A stretch of DNA of 64,000 bases from Paenibacillus pectinilyticus (GTDB lineage: Bacteria; Bacillota; Bacilli; Paenibacillales; NBRC-103111), in the NCBI RefSeq assembly GCF_001700435.1, contig NZ_LYPC01000016.1, positions 62,001-126,000 of the forward strand, written 5' to 3'. Shown in pieces: positions 15,872 through 24,451 of this stretch. Position 1 is the stretch's first letter, and every line of letters begins with the position of its first letter. Position numbers and translations under genes: made by a program. The notes below the pieces were generated by a model, which worked only from the letters and a program-made list of their open reading frames with translations, was not told where the DNA came from and made no database searches.

Positions 15872-16803
15872 TTATCTTCGTCTCCTTCGGAAAAGATCCA
15901 CCGTTTCGACGTCTTGAACAAAACGGCAGTAAAAGCGGCAAGTATGGCGAAAATAATGAAGGTCGTCGCACAGGCATAACCCAGCTTGTAATTGACGAAA
16001 GCTTGATCATACATCAGGTATGTCATGAATCGGGAAGAATTGCCTGGTCCCCCATTGGTCAGAGCTAGGGCCGGCGTAACGACTTGGAGATTAGCGATCA
16101 GGCTCAATAGCAGGTTGTAAAAGATGATCGGCGTCATGCAAGGCAAGGTGACATGCCGGAAGCGATTCCATCCGTTCGCGCCATCCATTTCAGCCGCTTC
16201 ATGATAGACACTCGGCACGCTTTGAAGCCCGGCCAAAAAAATAACGATTAAGTTCCCCGACAGCCAAACCGCAATCAAAGAGAGAGAGGGGATGACGTAA
16301 TTGGAATCCGCAATAAAGAGAACTTTGTTCAATCCGATTGTGGAGAGGAGATAATTGAAGAAACCAAAATTCGCCTCGTACAGCCAGGACCAACCTACGT
16401 ATATAGCGGCAGCAGGCAACACGAAAGGCACATAGAATACAGCTCTGAAAAAACCTCTTGCCGGAATTTTACGGTTCAGGAGCATGGCGACGAAAAGTGA
16501 ATAAATCATGCTTCCGGCTACGGATAAAAATGCGAAGTAGAGCGTCGCTATAATGGAATCTTTAATATAAGGATCGGTGGTAAATAGCGTTATATAATTA
16601 CTGAAGCCGACGAATTGGGGATTTTTAAGTCCCGTCCAATTCGTCATACTGATGCCCAACACGCCAAGAAGAGGCAGATAGGTAAGGAAAATCAGTCCGA
16701 GTATTGCCGGAATCATGCATATGTAAGCAACGCGTGCTTCGCTTGAATGCAAGCGGGAACGGCGTCGCTGAGGTTTAGTAATGGGTTTAATAATGGTCTC
16801 CAT
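15868..16803 (-). CDS. sugar ABC transporter permease, MalF/LacF type (311 aa)
   Basis: A basic N-terminus is followed by six helices. The EAA loop reads VYHEAAEMDGANGWNRFRHVTLP, typical of CUT1 importers. GGGGAG precedes the ATG by 6-7 nt. It overlaps the partner permease by 4 nt and follows the binding-protein gene. Confidence 0.9.
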   Translation of the reverse strand: METIIKPITKPQRRRSRLHSSEARVAYICMIPAILGLIFLTYLPLLGVLGISMTNWTGLKNPQFVGFSNYITLFTTDPYIKDSIIATLYFAFLSVAGSMIYSLFVAMLLNRKIPARGFFRAVFYVPFVLPAAAIYVGWSWLYEANFGFFNYLLSTIGLNKVLFIADSNYVIPSLSLIAVWLSGNLIVIFLAGLQSVPSVYHEAAEMDGANGWNRFRHVTLPCMTPIIFYNLLLSLIANLQVVTPALALTNGGPGNSSRFMTYLMYDQAFVNYKLGYACATTFIIFAILAAFTAVLFKTSKRWIFSEGDEDK

Positions 16804-16875
16804 ATCTTTCTCCCCACCTCATATTTGAAGGATGACCGTCGCTTGCTTGTTCTTGGCGGTCATCCTTCCTATACG

Positions 16876-18291
16876 TTATTTTGTGCCTTTATTCGCTGCT
16901 TTCAAAGCTTGAAGATTTTTGGTAATGGCGTCCTTGGCGGTCGTTTTCCCGGTCCATACATCCCCCAAAGTCGATCCCAACAAGGTGTTAAAATCTGTCG
17001 TATGATTCGTATAGAACCAAGAAGCCGGTCTCGCAGCTGAGGATTGCGCATAATCAACTACAGCGGACTTGTATTCGTTATAAGGAGGGAAGTTCGGATT
17101 GTCGACCCATTTATGTGTAAGCGTTTCATCCGTATACCATTTTTTCAGTGTTGGCATCCAAATGCCCGATGAGATAAGTCCCCAGTTGTTTTCTTCGGCA
17201 TTGTACCATTTGAGCCATTCCATCGCTTCTTTCGGATGCTTTGTCTGGGAGAATACGACATTGGCACCGCCCGTGTTGAGGGTAACCTTATCCTTCAAGT
17301 AAGGTAATACGGCTACGCCATATTTCAGTCCTGCATCCTTAGCCGCATTCAAGCTAGTTCCTACGTTCCACGCACCGTTCGTAGCCATGGCAACCGTTCC
17401 AGCAATGATAGTACGCTGAATACCATCATCGGTCTGTCCGACAGACAACGGGGCAACATGGTCTTTCAAGTACAGATCCGCGACTTTTTGAATCGCTTCC
17501 ATACTAGCATCTTCCCCGATTCTCACCTCTGTGCCGTCAGCCGAATAGAAGCCGCCGCCATTACTAATCACCCAGGCTTCCAATTGCCATGCCAGATTTT
17601 CGACGGATGCACCATACTGAACGATGCTTTGCGCATTGAAGCCTGCCTCGTCAGGATGCTTGCCATTCTTGTCAATCGTTAGCTTTTTGGCCGTTGCTAC
17701 GAATTCATCCCATGTCCATGCTTTATCTAGTGCGGATGGAGGATAAGGTACCTTGGCTTTGTCAAACATGTCTTTGTTGTAATAAAGAAGGAGGATTTCA
17801 TTGGCAGCGGCATAGGCTACGGTTTTGCCTTGATATTTGTACGCTAGGCTATCAAGTGGCTTGCTGTCACTTCCTGCGTACATAGAACTTACATCATTCA
17901 ACATGCCATCAGAAGACCACTGGATGACGCCATCTTCTTTTAAAATCCCCGTATCCGGCAATTGACCCGCCGTTGCCTGCGTATTCAGCTTGGTCATGTA
18001 GTTTTCCCAAGGAATCGCTTGTACTTTGACTTCGATTTTGTCTTGGGAAGCATTAAACTTGTCTGCAGCTTCCTGAGTTTTGTTTCCTTCAGCCTCGCTT
18101 CCCCACATCGAATAGGTAATCTTAACCTTCTCTGTGGAAGGAGCCTTCGTCGCCGTTTCCGGTGCTTTCGTGGCCGCTTCTCCAGTTGGTGATGCGCTCG
18201 GTTTATCGTTATTCGTGGAGCATCCTGCCATCATACTTAAGATCAAGACCATAGACACGCTAAACATGAATCCTTTTTTCATTGTCTTCAC
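16876..18291 (-). CDS. extracellular sugar-binding lipoprotein, CUT1 family (471 aa)
   Basis: A lipoprotein signal with lipobox SMMAGC (Cys24) is followed by a Thr/Ala/Pro linker and a family-1 solute-binding fold (ITYSMWGSEAEGNKTQEAADKF, GILKEDGVIQW, EAMEWLKWY). The start is GTG at 18291 with GGAGG at about 7 nt. It captures the sugar for the two permeases downstream. The neighbouring GH127 gene suggests beta-arabino-oligosaccharides or released arabinose; this is inference. Confidence 0.88.
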   Translation of the reverse strand: MKTMKKGFMFSVSMVLILSMMAGCSTNNDKPSASPTGEAATKAPETATKAPSTEKVKITYSMWGSEAEGNKTQEAADKFNASQDKIEVKVQAIPWENYMTKLNTQATAGQLPDTGILKEDGVIQWSSDGMLNDVSSMYAGSDSKPLDSLAYKYQGKTVAYAAANEILLLYYNKDMFDKAKVPYPPSALDKAWTWDEFVATAKKLTIDKNGKHPDEAGFNAQSIVQYGASVENLAWQLEAWVISNGGGFYSADGTEVRIGEDASMEAIQKVADLYLKDHVAPLSVGQTDDGIQRTIIAGTVAMATNGAWNVGTSLNAAKDAGLKYGVAVLPYLKDKVTLNTGGANVVFSQTKHPKEAMEWLKWYNAEENNWGLISSGIWMPTLKKWYTDETLTHKWVDNPNFPPYNEYKSAVVDYAQSSAARPASWFYTNHTTDFNTLLGSTLGDVWTGKTTAKDAITKNLQALKAANKGTK

Positions 18292-18442
18292 ATTAACCCC
18301 TCCATCATATATAATTCGTCGTCAGTCCTTGATTCCTCCCGCGTTGGCAGGGATTATTTCATCTGTCTATAAGATGGTTATACTGTTGGCTGCTCCCTTC
18401 CCTCCTTAACCAGAGTCACCAATCGTTATTTATTCTTGCACC

Positions 18443-20419
18443 TCATGAGGGTAAAACCGTATTTTCTCTGATCCACACTCTCATCTCGCCACTTCCTCGG
18501 TTCGCCCAAGCAAAGTAAGGGATGAATCGGGCAGTTGTCGCTTCTAAATGATCCTCGGCATTCATCCGGTACAGTCGATCCTTCCAGCCTTCGTCTTGGA
18601 TCCGATAAGCGGTTAAGTCGATGGTAAGAAGTCCGCCTAACAAGCTTTCATCGAAGCTAACTTGATCTTCGAAGCCCGGACGGATAATCAGCTTATGCAG
18701 CCCTCTGCCATTGTCGGCTTCCTCCAGGCAGTACACCATCGGCCCTCGCTGAATGGCGACCATACCTACGGTCTCTCGAATTTCCGGATTGCCTTTCATC
18801 GGACTAACGTTCATCGGTAGAAGCAGATCGACGATATCGCCGGCGTTCCATTCCCGTTCGAGATGAAGATAACCGTTAAACAAGCGCATATCCGATTCCA
18901 CTACCGGTTGCCCGTTAACCCTGACATTCCAAGACTCACACCAACTTGGTATCCGAAGAGCCAACGAGAAGACTTTGGGCCCATCCATCATCAGCTCGAA
19001 TCTGATGTTACCGTTCCAAGGCAGCTCGGAATGTTGGGTGAGCCTAACGGTGCTGCCATCTACCTCCACCATGACTTGACTCCCAATATATAAGTGAGCA
19101 TAAAGGGCATGCCCATGGAACGAGTAGATATAGCTGCCGAGAGAGGCAAGCAGTCTAGCGATATTAGGCGGGCAACAAGCGCAGCCGAACCATCGCTGCC
19201 TTTCCATTTTCACATGATCGAAATTCCGATTCTTACCGCTTGCATCAGGCCAAGCTTCCAATGGATTCACGTAGAAGAAGTGCTGTCCGTCGCGAGACAT
19301 TCCCCCGATAACGGTGTTATATAGCGCTCTCTCCATGACGTCCGCGTATTCGCTTCTCGGCTCGATCTGAAGCATGCGCTGTGCGAAGAAGATGAGACCG
19401 ATTGATGCGCACGTTTCAGCGTAAGCGGTATCATTCGGCAAATCGTAATCGAGCGTAAATGACTCGCCGTAAGACATCGAGCCGATCGATCCCGTAATGT
19501 ACATTCGCTTGTTCACGATATTATGCCAGAGAGCCCGGCATGCCTTCAGCAACTCCTCGTCTCCAGTCGCAGCAGCGACGTCGGCCATACCCGTACACAT
19601 ATATACGACCCGCACCGCGTGACCCTCAGCCGTCTGCTGCATTCGAATCGGGATGTGCGCTTGACTGTAAGATTTGTCCTTGGCGATCTTCAGCGCTTGG
19701 AAATGTGTCTCACCATTGCGGCGATCGAACTCTAAGTCGTAGAAGTGGGGACTCTGCCCTCTCTCGTCCAAGAAGAACTTCGCCAACTTCATATACCGAT
19801 CGTTCGAAGTGGCTCTGTAGAGCTTCATTAGCGCCAGCTCGACCTCTTGGTGTCCGTCATACCCTTTGATCTTTCCATCTTCGGGACCGAATGTCGCATC
19901 GATGCAGTCGGCAAGCTTGCAAGCCACGTCCAAAATCTTGCTCTTCCCTGTTGCCTTCTCATAGGCGACCGCCGCTTCGATCAGATGGCCCGCGCAGTAG
20001 AGCTCGTGGCACTCCGCTAGGTTCGTCCATCTGCCTGCCGTTTCTTTCAATGTAAAATAAGTATTCACGTATCCGTCCGCATGCTGCGCCTTAGCGATTA
20101 GATCGACGACTTCGTCCGCTACCTTTTCCAGATCGGGATCCGGCATTTGCTCTAAAAGATAACCGACGGCTTCGAGCCACTTGGCCACATCGCTATCTTG
20201 GAACACCATGCCGTAGAAGTCGCCCTGCTCCAATCCGGCAGCAATTCTGAAATTCTGGATGGCGTGACTCGGCTCGTTACCTTCGATTCGGTCATTAAGC
20301 GCCTCCCACTGGTAAGGAACGACAACATCGCGAATCAATGAAATATAAGGGGACCAGAATTCATCCTGGATGATCACGTTCTTCGATTGAACGAGTGTTG
20401 AGATGGATATATTACTCAT
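18443..20419 (-). CDS. GH127 beta-L-arabinofuranosidase (658 aa)
   Basis: Same length as the characterised HypBA1. The active-site elements align: E319 in YGESFTLDYDLP (acid/base), E335 and C337 in AYAETCA, and C415 and C416 in WFGCACCPPN, which in HypBA1 give the zinc ligands and the cysteine nucleophile. An (alpha/alpha)6 barrel is followed by beta-sandwich domains. There is no signal peptide, so it acts on imported oligosaccharides. The ATG at 20419 has AGGGG at 8 nt; a TTG one codon earlier is less likely. It is the first gene of the operon with the sugar importer. HypBA1 releases L-arabinose from beta-1,2-linked arabinofuranose; the natural substrate here is not known. Confidence 0.9.
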   Translation of the reverse strand: MSNISISTLVQSKNVIIQDEFWSPYISLIRDVVVPYQWEALNDRIEGNEPSHAIQNFRIAAGLEQGDFYGMVFQDSDVAKWLEAVGYLLEQMPDPDLEKVADEVVDLIAKAQHADGYVNTYFTLKETAGRWTNLAECHELYCAGHLIEAAVAYEKATGKSKILDVACKLADCIDATFGPEDGKIKGYDGHQEVELALMKLYRATSNDRYMKLAKFFLDERGQSPHFYDLEFDRRNGETHFQALKIAKDKSYSQAHIPIRMQQTAEGHAVRVVYMCTGMADVAAATGDEELLKACRALWHNIVNKRMYITGSIGSMSYGESFTLDYDLPNDTAYAETCASIGLIFFAQRMLQIEPRSEYADVMERALYNTVIGGMSRDGQHFFYVNPLEAWPDASGKNRNFDHVKMERQRWFGCACCPPNIARLLASLGSYIYSFHGHALYAHLYIGSQVMVEVDGSTVRLTQHSELPWNGNIRFELMMDGPKVFSLALRIPSWCESWNVRVNGQPVVESDMRLFNGYLHLEREWNAGDIVDLLLPMNVSPMKGNPEIRETVGMVAIQRGPMVYCLEEADNGRGLHKLIIRPGFEDQVSFDESLLGGLLTIDLTAYRIQDEGWKDRLYRMNAEDHLEATTARFIPYFAWANRGSGEMRVWIRENTVLPS

Positions 20420-20458
20420 CAAGTATACCCCTTTACTTTTATCAATTCCGCCTTTTTT

Positions 20459-20472
20459 TGAAAGCGCTATAT
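20459..20472 (-). promoter_or_regulatory. cre-like site upstream of GH127
   Basis: TGAAAGCGCTATAT (plus strand) contains the TGAAAGCG half of the catabolite-responsive element and the nearly palindromic AGCGCT centre. It lies about 40 nt upstream of the GH127 ATG and near the expected transcription start, consistent with CcpA repression. Confidence 0.55.
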
Positions 20473-20752
20473 TTATAATACATGGGATATCATAGTTTTA
20501 GTTAAGCATTATCAACCACTTTTTTAAAAATTACAACCAATAGAAAATATCCCAAATGGGACCTCTTCTTACCTTTTCTCTCACCACCGATTCCTGATTT
20601 CATAGATTGTGGCATGCGTTCTTCGGCGAAGGGGAGAGATTTATTATCCGGAATAATACCTAATCTCTTACGTTTTTATATCAAATTGCGGCAAATTCTG
20701 TACAAGTTGACATGCTAGCAAATGAAGACGCGTTATATGACGAGTAAGCTAA
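20473..20752. other. intergenic region upstream of the GH127 operon
   Basis: AT-rich, no convincing gene. On the minus strand TATTAT near 20475-20480 and TATGAT near 20490 are possible -10 elements, but no good -35 stands at the right distance. This suggests an activator-dependent promoter. Confidence 0.4.
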
Positions 20753-20754
20753 CA

Positions 20755-20795
20755 AAGAACCTGTGACCTCCGATTACTAAGGTCATTGGCTCTTT
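20755..20795 (-). terminator. intrinsic terminator of the DUF5695 gene
   Basis: Minus-strand stem GAGCC..TGACCT/AGGTCA..GGTTC followed by TTTGTT; located about 90 nt after the stop at 20886. It could work in both directions. Confidence 0.65.
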
Positions 20796-20885
20796 ATTAT
20801 TAAAAACCTCACTATGCCAGGTAAATCTATAAGAAAACTGCCAATCAGGCAGTTAAAATACCCGATCGGCAGCTCCATTCCTTAC

Positions 20886-23800
20886 TTACATGCCATAAAC
20901 TCTCCAAGACTCAATCCCTGTGGAGGTTGTCGTTTTTGCCGTAATGTTGACACGGATTTTGGTTGTAGAAACAGCCGTAAACGTCGTCGTATTGTATTGA
21001 TTCGCAACAATGCCCAAACCAGATGGACTGGCAACGTTGACCCATGCGGTTCCATTCCAATACTGAATGGTATAGGAAGCTGGCAGATCGATACCTTGGT
21101 CATCATCGAACCAATAAATGGACGTGCTGGAAAGGGTCTTAGCTGCTGCAAAATCATATTGTACCCATTGTGTTGTACCTGGATTATCCCAGTTACCATA
21201 CACGGAATGTCCTCTGTCATTCGAGCTTGTTGGCGCATAACCATCATTCAGACCAGCCAAACTCTCCCATGAGGATACGAAAGAAGTTGATGCTGTGCCT
21301 AGCGCTGAAATCTCTTGAGGACCCGTTACAGTGCCTACTTGAAGCTTCACGTCATACGTGGCATTCGTTCCAATGCTGAGGCTGACAACTGTTTTGCCAC
21401 CGGCTGTTGCCGTTACAGTGCCTACTTGCGCATTATTCAAAAGGACATTGTACGTACCAGCTGCAAGCCCGGTAAACGTCACTTTGGTCACATGAGCTGC
21501 AGTAGGTGTCACGTTTTTCAGAGTGAAGTTCACATCGTTTTTGGCCGTAGCTACCGTAGCAGCTGTATACTGATCACGTTCAAGCTCCATGGAAAGCTTC
21601 TCAGTAATCAGATTTAACCGTTTATTCAACCCGTCTTTTGGCGTAATCGTGTACTTACCGCTATTTAACGAAACATCCGCCCCATACCCATATAAGCCAA
21701 AGATAGGGTCAACCGCAATGTCCGCACTTAATACCTTCAAGGCGCCGAAAAGCCCAAGATCCGCTTCGCCGCTCATGCCACGCCAGCCGTTAAATAATGG
21801 ACCTCCATCGAGACCTAGTGCGCCATAGTTACCTTTGTTCGCTTGATAAGTCCAAGAGACTGCACCAATATTCGCAGCGTCACTGCTGATTTGTCCAGAG
21901 TTAATCGCACTGACATTGGCAATTTTAGCTGCATAGGATAACCGTTGCTCCAGTTCCGGACTCGCGGAGTTTGAACGAATCCAATCGTCCATGGCGTAGC
22001 CTGCGAGCGATGTACTGTATTGGAAATTCCACCAGTTATCTCCTGTTATGGTGACTGGATCTGCGTAGTAATACCACACAGGCATATGCCCTCTAGATGC
22101 TCTTGTCTTGGCATTAATCTTGCCTTTAATTGTATTGTTATTATTCATTTTGGCCAGCATATACACGGATTCTTCACCCGTATTGTCATAACTGTACTCA
22201 GAACCGTACGGGTATGCATTCGCTGAGAAATTGTTGTATTTGGTCGCCATTTTGCTAATCATATCATTGGCTTGTGTCGTGTAACCTTCATCCTGGAGGG
22301 CCTTGATGATGTCAGGAGTCGTCATTTCACCCATTAGACCCGTACTCCAGTTGTAAGCAACTGGGCCGTCATATAGGGCTTTGAAGATATTGTACGCACG
22401 AAGTAAATACGTCGTTTTTGGGTTTTTGTACGTAATCAGATTTGGATATAGTTTGGAGATCTTATACATACTGAAATACGTATTGTAAATATGCGGATAT
22501 GCGTAACCGCGATAGGTTGGTGTCGTATTCGGCTGCGGCATTAAGAAGTCTGGCACGAGGTAATCCGTATGATGGCCATTCATCAAGTTGGTCCATATCG
22601 CCGTTTCCAGATAATTATCAACGGCTGTTACTTCCGTAGCCACAGGAGTAATGGTATTTTTCTCAGCTAAGAATTGACTATGCGTAAGCCCCCAGTCGTC
22701 TCCCCAACCCCAATACCCTGCGAAACTATTGCGCTTGGCCTTCGATTGCATCATCCAATCGTCAAATACTTTATCTCGAAGATCGCCCGTTACATTCCAC
22801 TGCTGGTTGTTTACCATAAACGTTGCATGACGCTGCAACGCCGTATCGATCGATTCTATTGCATAAAATTGAAGGACCGTCTTCTCTCCGCTTCCATAGG
22901 TCACCGTAATGTTATTCTGCCCTAGATGACTCATTGTTAGCTGATACAGCTTGTGATTCGTTCCCGTCGTGCCCAACGAAGTAATCGTCGTTTCCGACGG
23001 ATATTGCGCGCTAACAGCTGTAATCGCTTTCGAAGTATGTAGGTCAAATTTAGCCGTTTGATTCGTTGGCACAATCATCCCAGGTACGACATTGAAATCA
23101 ACCATACCTTCGCTATAGAGTCTGTCTTGAACGGCATACTCATCTGCTGCTTTAAAAAACTTAAAGGCATACGTTTTACTAGCGCCTGGTGCAAGAGTTA
23201 GGCTTGTATTCGCCAAGTAGCCACGATTATTGCTTTTAATCACATTGGAATGAATATAATAGACGTTTAACCCTTTCGAGTATCCCCCTTGATCAGCCGC
23301 CCACATACTGCCCGCATGCTCCTCAACACGCCAATTATCTTGATATTCGAGCCCTGCTCCCGTAGTTGTATCGGGTACCATCAGTAACGAAGGTCCAATA
23401 CCGCTTGGGCGCTGAGCTACGATATAAGAACTGTTATTCCCAATAAAGGAATGGGTGATGACACGTGTCTCATAGATTTCTTCGTTATTGCCGCCAGAGA
23501 AAAACTCATTGAAAGGAAGAGGAAGACCGAAATCTCCAATTTCTAATGTCTGAGTACTCGTGTTGGTGACCGTAATCTGCCATTTCAGATAGTCACTCAC
23601 AAGGGAATACGATTCATCTACTTTAAAATTTTTAATGCCTGCACTATTGGTAGAATTTTGATAGGTAATATTAACCGTGTTTCCTGTTTGGGAAATCGTT
23701 CTCGCATCCGCCGACTTATTTGTAAGCGCTTGCGCCCAAGCCCCTGTTCCAAGCCTATACGTAAACATAAGCTCCCCAACCCATTCATGATCGGTGGTAT

Positions 23801-24047
23801 TTTGATTAGGTGCATTCGTAGCGTTCATCACATAATTGGTTGGATACGTGTCCCCGCCAATCTGTAAAGAAGTGATTTCCCCATTCGTGCCTGTTTGTAC
23901 GGTGAAATTACTGTTGGTAATCGTGTTAGCAGAGGCTATTTGCGGTATCAATAGGATCGCAGCAGTTGCAAAAGTGGAAGCCGCCACCATCTGCACGCGC
24001 TGTGATTTTGACATGAACCCCCAAAACTTACTAAGCATCTGTTTCAT
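20886..24047 (-). CDS. secreted DUF5695-like protein with C-terminal F5/8 type C module (1053 aa)
   Basis: A signal peptide ends near IASAN (about residue 41). Residues 45-880 form a large domain with an N-terminal beta-sandwich, then a helical part rich in Trp/Tyr/Asp (GYWGWGDDWGLTHSQFL, WYYYADPVTITGDNWWNFQY). This build, beta-sandwich then alpha/alpha toroid, is common in lyases and glycosidases. I recall the family as DUF5695 but cannot confirm it here. Residues about 905-1053 resemble a discoidin/CBM32-type module (WVQYDFAAAKTLSSTSIYWF). It lacks a dockerin, unlike its upstream neighbours. GAGAGG lies 7 nt before the ATG. A role in arabinogalactan side-chain removal is inferred from position only. 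Confidence 0.65.
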   Translation of the reverse strand: MKQMLSKFWGFMSKSQRVQMVAASTFATAAILLIPQIASANTITNSNFTVQTGTNGEITSLQIGGDTYPTNYVMNATNAPNQNTTDHEWVGELMFTYRLGTGAWAQALTNKSADARTISQTGNTVNITYQNSTNSAGIKNFKVDESYSLVSDYLKWQITVTNTSTQTLEIGDFGLPLPFNEFFSGGNNEEIYETRVITHSFIGNNSSYIVAQRPSGIGPSLLMVPDTTTGAGLEYQDNWRVEEHAGSMWAADQGGYSKGLNVYYIHSNVIKSNNRGYLANTSLTLAPGASKTYAFKFFKAADEYAVQDRLYSEGMVDFNVVPGMIVPTNQTAKFDLHTSKAITAVSAQYPSETTITSLGTTGTNHKLYQLTMSHLGQNNITVTYGSGEKTVLQFYAIESIDTALQRHATFMVNNQQWNVTGDLRDKVFDDWMMQSKAKRNSFAGYWGWGDDWGLTHSQFLAEKNTITPVATEVTAVDNYLETAIWTNLMNGHHTDYLVPDFLMPQPNTTPTYRGYAYPHIYNTYFSMYKISKLYPNLITYKNPKTTYLLRAYNIFKALYDGPVAYNWSTGLMGEMTTPDIIKALQDEGYTTQANDMISKMATKYNNFSANAYPYGSEYSYDNTGEESVYMLAKMNNNNTIKGKINAKTRASRGHMPVWYYYADPVTITGDNWWNFQYSTSLAGYAMDDWIRSNSASPELEQRLSYAAKIANVSAINSGQISSDAANIGAVSWTYQANKGNYGALGLDGGPLFNGWRGMSGEADLGLFGALKVLSADIAVDPIFGLYGYGADVSLNSGKYTITPKDGLNKRLNLITEKLSMELERDQYTAATVATAKNDVNFTLKNVTPTAAHVTKVTFTGLAAGTYNVLLNNAQVGTVTATAGGKTVVSLSIGTNATYDVKLQVGTVTGPQEISALGTASTSFVSSWESLAGLNDGYAPTSSNDRGHSVYGNWDNPGTTQWVQYDFAAAKTLSSTSIYWFDDDQGIDLPASYTIQYWNGTAWVNVASPSGLGIVANQYNTTTFTAVSTTKIRVNITAKTTTSTGIESWRVYGM

Positions 24048-24335
24048 TAGTTATCCTCTCTTTCTCTTTGTGAATTTGTGAACCCTTCAGCAAACACGTG
24101 AGGTGATTCCTTCCTACCATATTTCATTACGCCAAAAGCCCTAACACCCCCACTATTTCACAGATTTACTACGTATGTAAGCACAATAAACATTTTTTTA
24201 CAGTGCCTATAGAATCATCATATAGAAAATAGCTAATCTTTACTTTAAGATTCACAACTCTTTTTTTCAAAATATGAACTCGTTGCAAGTACCATTTCCC
24301 ATAATCTTCAAAATGGATGTGCATTACAAACAAAG
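24048..24335. other. intergenic region upstream of the DUF5695 gene
   Basis: AT-rich with no ORF of note. Several -10-like hexamers occur but no clear sigma-A promoter. A short direct repeat TTCACAAA lies near the gene start on the minus strand. Confidence 0.35.
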
Positions 24336-24375
24336 TAAAAAGACCTCCGCCTTATAATAAAAGGCAAAGGTCTTT
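24336..24375 (-). terminator. intrinsic terminator of the GH29-dockerin gene
   Basis: Minus-strand stem AAAGACCTTTGCCTT/AAGGCGGAGGTCTTT with a T-rich 3' end (TTTTTAC), about 75 nt after the stop at 24452. It ends the block that begins upstream. Confidence 0.85.
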
Positions 24376-24451
24376 CTGTGTTGCAGCTCCATCTCTCCCT
24401 GTTACCCTATGTTCCAGGCATATACAACCATTGAGAGCAATCGCAAAATCA

